Position numbers and translations under genes: made by a program. A stretch of DNA of 64,000 bases from Sphingobacterium sp. (GTDB lineage: Bacteria > Bacteroidota > Bacteroidia > Sphingobacteriales > Sphingobacteriaceae). The DNA lies in NCBI GenBank assembly GCA_031286695.1, contig JAITTY010000009.1:352659-416658 (forward strand). The letters run 5' to 3'. The notes under the pieces are model-generated. The model saw only the letters and a list, made by a program, of their open reading frames with translations. It had not been told where the DNA came from and searched no databases. This document shows, piece after piece, positions 42,921 through 51,244 of this stretch (within the stretch, counting starts at the first letter, position 1; every line of letters begins with the position of its first letter).

Positions 42921-44954
42921 TTAAGAGGAGAATCGCTCTTCATAAAGCTTCTCCAACGAGAACATTTCATCACGATATTTCGCGGCTTCCAAGAAGTCCA
43001 TATCCTTCGCGGCTTTATCCATTTTCTTGCGTACGTTATCTATTGCTTTCTTCAGATCCTTCTCGCTCAGATACTGCATCACTGGATCAGCGGCAATGGC
43101 CTGCGACGGATCCGGTTCAACATAAACTTTTGGTTCTATACCCGAGAAATCTGCAACTGAAGTCTGCTCCAAAATCTCTTCTCTTGTTTTACCGACCGTA
43201 CGTGGAGTAATGCCATGTTCCAGATTATATTTCATCTGCTTGTCCCGACGACGATTGGTTTCATCTATCGTGACTCGCATACTGTCAGTCATTTTATCTG
43301 CATACATAATAACACGTCCTTTATCATTCCGGGCAGCGCGACCGATGGTCTGAATAAGCGATCGTTCGGAACGCAGAAAGCCTTCCTTATCCGCATCAAG
43401 AATGGCAACGAGCGTGACCTCGGGTAAATCAAGCCCCTCACGTAATAAGTTCACCCCAACCAATATATCAAATTCCCCCAAGCGAAGCCCCCTCAAGATT
43501 TCCACACGCTCCAAGGTTTTAATTTCGGAGTGTATATAACGGACTTTTAAATTCAACTTGGTCATATATTTCGAAAGCTCCTCGGCCATACGTTTGGTTA
43601 ATGTCGTAGCCAAAACACGCCCTCCTTCTTTGATGGTTTTATCCACCTCTTCTAAGAAATCATCGACCTGATTGATCGCTGGCCGTACTTCAATAATCGG
43701 ATCCAACAGTCCAGTGGGACGAATAACCTGCTCAACGACTACACCTTCAGTCTGCTGAAGTTCATAATCACCCGGAGTCGCCGACACATAGATCGTCTGA
43801 TTTGTCAAAGATTCAAACTCCGGAAAGTTTAAAGGTCTATTGTCCAAAGCTGCAGGCAACCTAAAACCATGCTCTACAAGAGAAACTTTACGCGATCGGT
43901 CTCCACCATACATTGCACGTAATTGCGGTAAGGTCACATGGCTTTCATCAATGACCAACAGATAATCTTCCGGAAAATAATCCAGCAAACAGAAAGGACG
44001 CATTCCCGGTTTCCGGCCGTCGAAAAAGCGAGAATAATTTTCAATCCCCGAACAATAACCCAGTTCACGCATCATTTCCAGATCATAGTTAACCCGTTCC
44101 TCCAAACGTTTCGCTTCCAGCATTAGTCCCTCCTCTTCCAGTTGCGTTTTCCGCTGCATCAATTCATCTTGAATAGCCCAGATAGATTCTTTAAATTTTT
44201 CCTTCGGTGTAACGAAGAGGTTTGCCGGAAAAAGAGCAAGATCTTCCATCTTGTTGAGTGTTTTACCCGAAATAGGATCGATCTCACTCAGTTCATCAAT
44301 TTCATCACCAAAGAAAGAAATACGAATGGCGTTATCCAGATACGCAGGGAACACATCTACGGTATCGCCCTTAACACGAAAAGTACCGCGCTTAAACTCG
44401 GTAGTCGTCCGTGAGTATAAGATCTCCACCAATTTATGCAGGAAAGCGTTTCTGGTGACCGTCATACCCACGCCGAAACGAAAAATAGAACGGGAGAAGT
44501 CCTCCGGGTTCCCCATACCATAGATACAGGATACCGAAGAAACAACAACAATATCACGACGTCCTGACATCAATGACGAAGTCGTCGCCAGACGCAACTT
44601 TTCAATCTCCTCGTTAATCGCTAAGTCTTTCTCAATATATGTATTGGTAGAAGCTATAAAAGCTTCGGGTTGATAATAATCGTAATAAGATACAAAATAG
44701 TTAACCGAATTATTAGGAAAGAACTGTTTGAATTCACCGTACAACTGAGCCGCCAAAGTTTTATTATGGCTTAAAATCAATGTCGGCTTTTGAGTTTCCT
44801 GAATCACATTGGCCACGGTAAAAGTCTTACCCGATCCTGTCACCCCCAAAAGCGTCTGGTATTGCTCTGCCTGCTCAACTCCGGCAACCAATTGCTTAAT
44901 TGCTTCTGGCTGATCGCCGGTCGGCTTATACTCTGATGTCAATTCAAATTTCAT
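42921..44954 (-). CDS. uvrB: Excinuclease ABC subunit B
   Basis: DNA-damage-binding helicase-like subunit of nucleotide excision repair (677 residues). Walker A LLGVTGSGKTFT (about 36-47), the beta-hairpin SYYDYYQPEAFI, DEXH-type VIDESHVTLPQLRAMYGGDRSR, motif VI region QTIGRAARN, and a C-terminal UVR motif (KAAKDMDFLEAAKYRDEM) that contacts UvrC are all seen. Length and domain order are normal. A TAAATTTG box on the minus strand (45125-45132) may be its promoter. Confidence 0.97.
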   Translation of the reverse strand: MKFELTSEYKPTGDQPEAIKQLVAGVEQAEQYQTLLGVTGSGKTFTVANVIQETQKPTLILSHNKTLAAQLYGEFKQFFPNNSVNYFVSYYDYYQPEAFIASTNTYIEKDLAINEEIEKLRLATTSSLMSGRRDIVVVSSVSCIYGMGNPEDFSRSIFRFGVGMTVTRNAFLHKLVEILYSRTTTEFKRGTFRVKGDTVDVFPAYLDNAIRISFFGDEIDELSEIDPISGKTLNKMEDLALFPANLFVTPKEKFKESIWAIQDELMQRKTQLEEEGLMLEAKRLEERVNYDLEMMRELGYCSGIENYSRFFDGRKPGMRPFCLLDYFPEDYLLVIDESHVTLPQLRAMYGGDRSRKVSLVEHGFRLPAALDNRPLNFPEFESLTNQTIYVSATPGDYELQQTEGVVVEQVIRPTGLLDPIIEVRPAINQVDDFLEEVDKTIKEGGRVLATTLTKRMAEELSKYMTKLNLKVRYIHSEIKTLERVEILRGLRLGEFDILVGVNLLREGLDLPEVTLVAILDADKEGFLRSERSLIQTIGRAARNDKGRVIMYADKMTDSMRVTIDETNRRRDKQMKYNLEHGITPRTVGKTREEILEQTSVADFSGIEPKVYVEPDPSQAIAADPVMQYLSEKDLKKAIDNVRKKMDKAAKDMDFLEAAKYRDEMFSLEKLYEERFSS

Positions 44955-45205
44955 ATACTTCCTATTTCTTAAGAAAACTATTTAGGCCTTTTCCAGCAAA
45001 CATTGCACCAGTAATAGTTTGAGCGAAAAGCTCAAAACAGCTCTTTTAATCCGATGGTTTTAATCTGCAGACAGGACGATTTTTTCGACATGCGGTCCAG
45101 GCCATATCCAGCTATGGTCTAACACAAATTTACTAAAAATTTTACCATTTTACTGCAAACTATAATAATACCATAGATGTTATTACTTTCAATTGATTAT
45201 TTACT

Positions 45206-45213
45206 ATCTTTAG
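45206..45213 (+). promoter_or_regulatory. Possible -7 element of upp
   Basis: TATCTTTA matches seven of eight positions of TAnnTTTG, 25 bases before the upp start. Confidence 0.35.
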
Positions 45214-45237
45214 TTTAACTGAACTAGCACGCACGTC

Positions 45238-45885
45238 ATGGTCACTATTCTATCTACCCAAAATAGCATCGCAAATCATTTTATCGCCGAGTTGAGAGAT
45301 ATCACTGTTCAACAGGATCGCATGCGCTTTCGTCGGAACCTCGAACGGCTAGGTGAAATTTTTGCTTATGAAATTAGCAAGACGATGGCCTATACGCCTA
45401 TGGAGGTTGAAACGCCATTAGGGGTAGCCAAGACACATCTATTAATGGAACAGCCCGTATTGGCCACTATTCTCCGGGCAGGTCTTCCTTTTCATCAGGG
45501 GCTGTTGAATGTATTTGATCACGCCGATAACACGTTTATTGCAGCCTATCGCCATACCAAAAAGAGTGGCGAGTTTGAAATTCACAAGGAATATGTCAAT
45601 ACACCCAATTTAGACAACCGGACGGTGATCATCGTGGACCCCATGCTGGCGACCGGAAAAAGTCTTGTTTTATGCTGTAAGGATCTATTGGCCGAATACG
45701 ATATCAAGGAATTGCACATTGTCGCGGCCATCGCTTCCGAGGAAGGATTGAATCACGTTCAGGCCTTTGTACCTACGGCACATATCTGGGTAGGTGATGT
45801 AGACCACGAACTGACATCAAAAGCTTATATTGTACCTGGACTCGGCGATGCCGGAGACTTGGCCTATGGTGTAAAACACCATTAA
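45238..45885 (+). CDS. upp: Uracil phosphoribosyltransferase
   Basis: Pyrimidine salvage enzyme: uracil plus PRPP to UMP. The 215-residue protein has the type-I PRPP-binding VIIVDPMLATGKSLV motif, the conserved ATILRAGLPFHQGLLNVF and the C-terminal YIVPGLGDAGDLAYG uracil-binding loop. Length is typical. It is a single gene with a short leader. Confidence 0.95.
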   Translation: MVTILSTQNSIANHFIAELRDITVQQDRMRFRRNLERLGEIFAYEISKTMAYTPMEVETPLGVAKTHLLMEQPVLATILRAGLPFHQGLLNVFDHADNTFIAAYRHTKKSGEFEIHKEYVNTPNLDNRTVIIVDPMLATGKSLVLCCKDLLAEYDIKELHIVAAIASEEGLNHVQAFVPTAHIWVGDVDHELTSKAYIVPGLGDAGDLAYGVKHH

Positions 45886-45989
45886 TGTGGATAAATTATT
45901 TAAAACTAAATTAACACTTAGATCATTGAAATTCAGTAAATTTATATCAATGATGAAGTTTAATTTTTTTATATCTAATTTATATCGCT

Positions 45990-46463
45990 ATGAGATGGCA
46001 AAAATACAATGGCGAATCCATTCGCTCCACGATTTTCGATGCTGTTGAGGAAGTCATTAAACGAGAAGATGCCCTAGGGAATAAGCTCAAGGTTTATATC
46101 GGCACCGATTCCCAAGTCAAAAGAGGCATCATCGACTTCGCGACAGTCATCGTCTTTCTCCGAGAACATAAAGGTGGATTTATGTTTATCCAACGGGACA
46201 AAAGGCACCACCGAATGAGCATTAAAGAAAGGATGCTGCTCGAAGTCCAAAAATCCATCGATATAGCCTATCAACTCTGCCCCCTCCTCGAAAAACACAA
46301 AGTAGACCTCGAAGTCCACGCCGACATCAACACCAATCCAAATTTCCAGTCAAATGTTGCTCTTAAAGAAGCTATGGGCTATATTATGGGTATGGGATTT
46401 GTTTTTAAGGCCAAGCCCGAGTCATTTGCCAGTACCAATTGCGCCAATAAACAGGTTCAATAA
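45990..46463 (+). CDS. RNase H-like YkuK family protein
   Basis: A 157-residue cytoplasmic protein of the YkuK family (also DUF458), predicted to have an RNase H-like fold. The KVYIGTDSQVKRGIIDFATVI segment carries the first conserved Asp of the fold, DLEVHADINTNPNF a later one, and the C-terminus has KAKPESFASTNCANKQ. Function is unknown. It lies between upp and pnuC in a run of single-gene units. Confidence 0.88.
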   Translation: MRWQKYNGESIRSTIFDAVEEVIKREDALGNKLKVYIGTDSQVKRGIIDFATVIVFLREHKGGFMFIQRDKRHHRMSIKERMLLEVQKSIDIAYQLCPLLEKHKVDLEVHADINTNPNFQSNVALKEAMGYIMGMGFVFKAKPESFASTNCANKQVQ

Positions 46464-46492
46464 TTGACTATTGGATAGACTTTGTATATTTA
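46463..46492 (+). promoter_or_regulatory. pnuC promoter
   Basis: -33 ATTG (46463-46466), 18 bases, -7 TATATTTA (46485-46492, seven of eight). The pnuC ATG is 22 bases downstream. Confidence 0.45.
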
Positions 46493-46514
46493 GGTGTAAT
46501 TTTTAGTACACCAC

Positions 46515-47117
46515 ATGCAGGATTTTTTTCAGCAGATTGCCAGTCAATTTGCCCAAACCCCTTGGCTCGAATGGTTAGGCACCCTAACTGGCTTTCTTTG
46601 CGTCTATTTGGCAGCCAAACAAAATATTTGGAACTGGCCAATCAGCATCATCAGCGTAGGATCCTATGCAGTGCTGTTTTACGACGCCAAATTATACGGA
46701 GATACTGTATTACAATTCTATTTTCTCTCCACCGCGATTTACGGCTGGTATTATTGGATAAAGCGAAGAGAAGAAAAAAAGAAACCCATCGTCAAAGCCA
46801 GCGGCAATCAATTGTTCCTCTGCTTCCTAGCCATCATTGTCCTCACGATCTCAATAGGTTATCTTCTCGACAGCAAAACCAATTCCGATGTCCCCTATAT
46901 TGATGCATTCTGTACTTCGGTCAGTTTTGTCGCCCAATTTCTGATGACCAGAAAAATTCTTCAGAACTGGCTTCTTTGGGTGTTTGTAGACATTTGTTAT
47001 ATCCCACTCTACATACATAAAGATCTTATGCTGACAGCTGTGCTCTATTTTGTTTTCACAGTCATCGCCTGGAATGGCTACCGTGATTGGCAGAAAACCT
47101 ATAAAAATTTTGCGTAA
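46515..47117 (+). CDS. pnuC: Nicotinamide riboside transporter PnuC
   Basis: Integral membrane carrier (200 residues, about seven helices) that takes up nicotinamide riboside, trapped after phosphorylation. The family block WPISIISVGSYAVLFYDAKLYGD, followed by YFLSTAIYGWYYWIKRREE, is unmistakable, as is the second Trp-rich stretch near the C-terminus (LLWVFVDICYIPLYIHKDL). The kinase gene starts 2 bases after its stop. PnuT thiamine transporters in this phylum sit under TPP riboswitches and with thiamine genes; neither is seen here, so nicotinamide riboside is the more likely substrate. Confidence 0.93.
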   Translation: MQDFFQQIASQFAQTPWLEWLGTLTGFLCVYLAAKQNIWNWPISIISVGSYAVLFYDAKLYGDTVLQFYFLSTAIYGWYYWIKRREEKKKPIVKASGNQLFLCFLAIIVLTISIGYLLDSKTNSDVPYIDAFCTSVSFVAQFLMTRKILQNWLLWVFVDICYIPLYIHKDLMLTAVLYFVFTVIAWNGYRDWQKTYKNFA

Positions 47118-47119
47118 TA

Positions 47120-47674
47120 TTGCCTATCAAAACGATCGATGTGGGAAAAGAATTCATAAAAATTGCTGTTGTTGGCCCCGAGTCTACTGGAAAATCAACG
47201 ATGGCACAGTTTCTTGCCAAAGCGTTTAAAACGGTATGTGTGCCCGAATATTCACGCTATTATTGTCAAAGCCTCAACAATAAATACACCTTACAGGACG
47301 AGGTCAATATGTTCTATGGGCAGGTGGCACTCGAGGAAGCACTGGTTCCTTTAGCACAAGGACAGCTCCTCATCTGTGACACCACCTTTCTGACGGTAAA
47401 AATTTGGTCGGATCATCTCTTTGGTCATACGCCACAGGAAGTTACCGATAAAATTCAGCAACATCCCTACGACCTATATCTCCTGATGGATATCGATCTG
47501 CCCTGGCAAGATGATCCGCTACGAGATTTTCCCGAACAGCGAGATCATTTTATGGAAATCTGGAAAAGTGAATTAACAGCCCTTAATGCACAATATCGCA
47601 TCATCTCGGGGCTCGATGAGCGGCGTCTTGAAAATGGACTTCGCGCTGCAAAAGATTTTCTGACATTGATTTGA
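47120..47674 (+). CDS. NadR-type nicotinamide riboside kinase (P-loop)
   Basis: ATPase of 184 residues resembling the C-terminal ribosylnicotinamide kinase domain of NadR, without the adenylyltransferase domain. Walker A AVVGPESTGKSTMAQFLA, followed by VPEYSRYYCQSL, LLICDTTFLTVKIWSDHLFG and the LMDIDLPWQDDPLRD lid region, match that domain. It probably phosphorylates imported nicotinamide riboside to NMN, trapping it. The start is uncertain: TTG at 47120 (used here) or GTG at 47141; no ATG precedes the P-loop. It follows pnuC by 2 bases. Confidence 0.85.
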   Translation: MPIKTIDVGKEFIKIAVVGPESTGKSTMAQFLAKAFKTVCVPEYSRYYCQSLNNKYTLQDEVNMFYGQVALEEALVPLAQGQLLICDTTFLTVKIWSDHLFGHTPQEVTDKIQQHPYDLYLLMDIDLPWQDDPLRDFPEQRDHFMEIWKSELTALNAQYRIISGLDERRLENGLRAAKDFLTLI

Positions 47675-47683
47675 GACAAGTAT

Positions 47684-47715
47684 CTTGACGAAGCTGCCTT
47701 TTACAGCTATATTTG
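47684..47715 (+). promoter_or_regulatory. Bacilliredoxin gene promoter
   Basis: -33 CTTG (47684-47687), 20 bases, -7 TATATTTG (47708-47715). It lies just after the NadR-type gene's stop and leaves a leader of about 105 bases before the ATG at 47827. Confidence 0.6.
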
Positions 47716-47826
47716 TAGAAATAAAGTATAGCCTAGGTCTGCATCACTTAAAATTGCTTGATCAATCGCGAAGTCTTTATGATATACAATTGAAAATAGA
47801 ATATTAACATTTTACTAGAAGAAATA

Positions 47827-48237
47827 ATGTATCCAGAATATTTAGTAACTCCAATGCGTCAAGAGTTAGTTGATGCAGGATTCGAAGAATTAAAAACACC
47901 TGAAGCAGTTGACAATGCAATCGCATCAGAAGGAACTGTTTTTGTGGTCGTCAACTCTGTATGTGGGTGTGCTGCTGCAAATGCGCGTCCTGCTGCGAAA
48001 GCAGCCGTGAAAAACGAAAAACATCCCGCTAAATTGGTGACTGTTTTCGCAGGTATGGAAACTGATGCAGTAAACACTGCACGTAACTACATGTTGCCTT
48101 ACCCTCCATCTTCACCAGCAATGGCTTTATTTAAAGACGGGAAATTGGTACACATGATTGAAAGACATATGATTGAAGGTCGCCCGGCACAAATGATTGC
48201 TGATAATTTAGTTGCAGCATTTGACGAGTACTGTTAA
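47827..48237 (+). CDS. BrxA/BrxB family bacilliredoxin
   Basis: A 136-residue thioredoxin-like protein with the CGC active site in VVNSVCGCAAANARPA (Cys46, Cys48), as in YphP/YqiW (BrxA/BrxB), which remove bacillithiol from mixed disulfides with proteins. Its presence suggests the organism makes bacillithiol, as many Bacteroidota do, but no bacillithiol synthesis gene is in the window. It is a single-gene unit with a terminator. Confidence 0.92.
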   Translation: MYPEYLVTPMRQELVDAGFEELKTPEAVDNAIASEGTVFVVVNSVCGCAAANARPAAKAAVKNEKHPAKLVTVFAGMETDAVNTARNYMLPYPPSSPAMALFKDGKLVHMIERHMIEGRPAQMIADNLVAAFDEYC

Positions 48238-48260
48238 TCACGTATTTTGATTTTTGAATT

Positions 48261-48296
48261 AAAAAGGCTGTCCAAGTTATTTGGATAGCCTTTTTT
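48261..48296 (+). terminator. Terminator after the bacilliredoxin gene
   Basis: Stem AAAAAGGCTGTCCAA paired with TTGGATAGCCTTTTT (one G-T pair), about 13-15 base pairs, ending in a six-T run. Confidence 0.85.
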
Positions 48297-48496
48297 GCCT
48301 ATTGGATAATCTGTATTTTCTTTACTTTTCCTGCGCGTCCCCTTTCAAAACTTTTCAGATGGTCTCCTGTCCGAACAATATGCGGGAACTCAGCATAGGC
48401 GCTTCACGTAAAGCAATTCAATACGCCAAAACCTCAATTCCGCATATCCAGTAGACCTAGCCCCAAGCCTAGTTTCCGTTTATTAAAAGCTTTTTC

Positions 48497-48504
48497 TATT
48501 TTTA
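48497..48504 (+). promoter_or_regulatory. -7 element abutting the amidohydrolase start
   Basis: TATTTTTA (seven of eight of TAnnTTTG) ends 4 bases before the ATG at 48509. No good -33 box was found. Confidence 0.35.
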
Positions 48505-48508
48505 GGAT

Positions 48509-50143
48509 ATGAAAACCTTTCCCATAATCATTCTTTTGTTCTGCTGGACGATCATCGCATGCTCTCCACAAACCAAAGTGGACCTTATCGTATATCATGC
48601 GCAAGTATATACTGTAGATTCCACGTTTAGCACGGCACAGGCATTTGCGATTCAAGATGGTAAATTTATAGCAATCGGTTCGGATGATGAAATACTGCGA
48701 AAATATAAAGCAAAGGAAAAGATTGATGCGGAAGGAAAAGCCATTTACCCTGGATTTTATGATGCGCATGCGCATTTGTTTGACGAAGCCGAATTAATGG
48801 ATCAAGTCGATCTCAATGGGGCTGATTCCTTCGAAGAAGTGATTCAACGTGTCAAAAACTACAGGCAAAAAAATCCAGACAAAACCTGGCTGATCGGTGG
48901 CGGCTGGGACCAAAATCGCTGGAAAGATAAGGCTTTTCCCACCAAAGATTTATTGGATAAAGCATTTCCTGATATTCCCGTTTATCTTATACGGGTAGAT
49001 TATCATGCGGCAGTCGCCAATTCCAAAGCGCTGGAATGGGCCAAATTAACCAGTATCCCAAGCATCCGCGGTGGTGTGGTCGGGGGGACCAATAATATAC
49101 CAAACGGTCTTTTGATCGACAATGCAATGGATCTGGTCAATAAGACAATCCCGGTTCCGACTGAGAAAGACTACCTAAGAATGATCAAACGCACGCAGGA
49201 TTCATTACTTTCCGTAGGTCTCACCTCAATTGTTGATGCAGGTCTGTCGAAAGAAAGGCTTGAACTTTTAAAAAAATACTATCGGGAAGGAGAATTGAAA
49301 TTTAGAGATTATGCCATGATTCTTGGCAACCCTCAAAATATAAAATCATTCATTGAACAAGGTTTCTATGAAACCGATCGGTTCGAAATCAAAGGGTTCA
49401 AGCTCCTCGCCGACGGCGCGCTAGGTTCCCGTGGAGCCTGTCTCCTCGCCCACTACCATGATGCTCCCACATATGGTTTTCTACTTCATAGTCCACAGGA
49501 ATATGAAGAAATGATCAAACAGATTGCCGAAAGTAAGTTTCAGGCAAATACACATGCAATAGGCGATTCGGCCAATCGCATCATCTTGGATATCTACGGC
49601 AAATACCTCCACAATAATGGTGATCGTAGATGGCGAATCGAGCACGCCCAAATTATATCGCCTACAGATTTTGATAAGTTTCGCAAGTATCAAATCATAC
49701 CATCTGTACAACCTACACATGCAACCTCCGATATGTACTGGGCCAAAGATCGACTCGGTGAAGAACGAATGAAAGGTGCCTACGCTTATAAGCACCTATT
49801 GAAGGAATATGGCAAACTCGCTTTGGGCAGTGATTTTCCGGTCGAACATTTCAACCCCTTGTATGGTTTCCACGCAGCGGTAGCCCGCGTCGACAAAAAA
49901 GGGTACCCTAGCCACGGATTTCAGATGCAGGATGCCATAAGCCGTGAAGATGCCCTGCGAGGAATGACGATCTGGGCGGCGTATTCCTGCTTTCAGGAAA
50001 AGAAACGAGGTAGCATCGAAGTTGGAAAAGATGCCGATTTTATTATCCTAGAAAAAGATATCCTAAAAATTCCAAATGAGCAGTTGCGAAATGTAAAAAC
50101 AGAACGAACAATAATTGCAGGTGAAACCGTGTTTAAAAGATAA
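48509..50143 (+). CDS. Amidohydrolase family lipoprotein (YtcJ-like)
   Basis: Metal-dependent amidohydrolase of 544 residues, of the YtcJ/ Amidohydro_3 type. An N-terminal lipobox (IIAC, Cys18) marks it as a lipoprotein, so it acts on the periplasmic side or cell surface. Metal-site motifs: FYDAHAHLFDEA, THAIGDSANRIILD, RIEHAQIISPTDFD and LALGSDFPVEHF; the last carries the catalytic Asp. Family substrates are exotic amides and cyclic compounds; the actual one is unknown. It is alone with no obvious partner. Confidence 0.88.
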   Translation: MKTFPIIILLFCWTIIACSPQTKVDLIVYHAQVYTVDSTFSTAQAFAIQDGKFIAIGSDDEILRKYKAKEKIDAEGKAIYPGFYDAHAHLFDEAELMDQVDLNGADSFEEVIQRVKNYRQKNPDKTWLIGGGWDQNRWKDKAFPTKDLLDKAFPDIPVYLIRVDYHAAVANSKALEWAKLTSIPSIRGGVVGGTNNIPNGLLIDNAMDLVNKTIPVPTEKDYLRMIKRTQDSLLSVGLTSIVDAGLSKERLELLKKYYREGELKFRDYAMILGNPQNIKSFIEQGFYETDRFEIKGFKLLADGALGSRGACLLAHYHDAPTYGFLLHSPQEYEEMIKQIAESKFQANTHAIGDSANRIILDIYGKYLHNNGDRRWRIEHAQIISPTDFDKFRKYQIIPSVQPTHATSDMYWAKDRLGEERMKGAYAYKHLLKEYGKLALGSDFPVEHFNPLYGFHAAVARVDKKGYPSHGFQMQDAISREDALRGMTIWAAYSCFQEKKRGSIEVGKDADFIILEKDILKIPNEQLRNVKTERTIIAGETVFKR

Positions 50144-50299
50144 CAATAGCGCATATGCGTACATATGTCACTAAACTTATACCACTAACGAAACAAGATA
50201 GCCAACAAAAAGCATAGCTAACGAATCAAACATTTCTTCACTTGCACTAGCCCGATCTGAAGAAGTTAATGACGAAAAGTTCAAATAAATTTTCATGAT

Positions 50300-50320
50300 T
50301 ACGAATATTTCGTATATTTA
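50300..50320 (+). promoter_or_regulatory. GLPGLI operon promoter with an inverted repeat
   Basis: TACGAATATTTCGTA (50300-50314), a perfect six-base inverted repeat around TAT, overlaps the first bases of the -7 element TATATTTA (50313-50320). The ATG is 19 bases later. Confidence 0.45.
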
Positions 50321-50338
50321 CGATATAAACATATTTTT

Positions 50339-51244
50339 ATGAAATATTCATTATCACTCCTATTATCTGTAGTTGCACAGCTTCTATATGCGCAAGAGAG
50401 TCCAAAAGCCATTGCGAAAGTACATTACGAATTCAAACATGTAAACGACAGTACCCAGCGGGATCAATTTATACGTGATGAAACAGTGGTTTACCTTAAT
50501 CCGCAAGCCAGCTATTACACCTCCTATTCCTCCAAACGCATGCAGGAAGAGGTCAAGAAACAGATGGAAGATCCTGCATTTTCTGGCAATCTAACCCTTA
50601 CTACACGCTCGACACCATCAAGCTCATCCTATTTATTAGATGCCGATCAAAACAAAATGACCGAAGTGGTCAGCGTTGCCAGTGACAATTTTGCCATTCC
50701 ACAGGCCTACCCCACACAGGATTGGGAAATACTTGGTGAACGCAAAGAAATCGGTGGCTACAACTGCCAAAATGCGAAGACAACATTCAAAGGCCGAACC
50801 TATATCGCCTGGTTTACAACTGAACTGCCGTTTTCCTATGGCCCCTGGAAACTCCATGGTCTACCAGGACTTATCCTAGATGCCCGAGACACAAAAAATG
50901 AAGTAATTTTTGCTTACGCCGGGTTCGACAAAATTGAGGATGGCAAAACATCGGTCGCCCTGCCCCAAAATGCCATCGTAAGTACTTCAGAAGAAGTAAA
51001 AAAAATTCAGGAAGCCTTTAAGGCCAATCCACAAGCTTATATGCAAGCCCAATCGGGAAAAAATAGAACCATCAGTGTAGGTTCATCGGGAAACATGGTT
51101 GCCGTTCGATCCAGCACTGGCTCGGGAGGGAACTCTCCTCTTGGTGCGTTGGATCCGTCAAAAATAAAGAGTTTCAATATTTCACGGGACGATAAATACA
51201 AACCTTCAAAAGTTACCAATAATCCGATAGAGCTAACGCCTTAA
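50339..51244 (+). CDS. GLPGLI family exported protein
   Basis: Exported protein of 301 residues (signal peptide MKYSLSLLLSVVAQLLYA) of the GLPGLI family, named for its hallmark, here in GPWKLHGLPGLILDA (about residues 169-183). The family is known from Bacteroidota as a paralogous group of unknown function. The region before the hallmark is beta-rich with a conserved cysteine (GGYNCQNAK). The last base of the stop is the first base of the next gene's ATG (TAATG), so the two are translationally coupled. Confidence 0.9.
   Translation: MKYSLSLLLSVVAQLLYAQESPKAIAKVHYEFKHVNDSTQRDQFIRDETVVYLNPQASYYTSYSSKRMQEEVKKQMEDPAFSGNLTLTTRSTPSSSSYLLDADQNKMTEVVSVASDNFAIPQAYPTQDWEILGERKEIGGYNCQNAKTTFKGRTYIAWFTTELPFSYGPWKLHGLPGLILDARDTKNEVIFAYAGFDKIEDGKTSVALPQNAIVSTSEEVKKIQEAFKANPQAYMQAQSGKNRTISVGSSGNMVAVRSSTGSGGNSPLGALDPSKIKSFNISRDDKYKPSKVTNNPIELTP

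Noticed and set aside
46400-46514. TPP riboswitch before the PnuC-type gene
   Set aside because: No thi-box sequence was seen, and the partner gene is a NadR-type kinase, not a thiamine gene.
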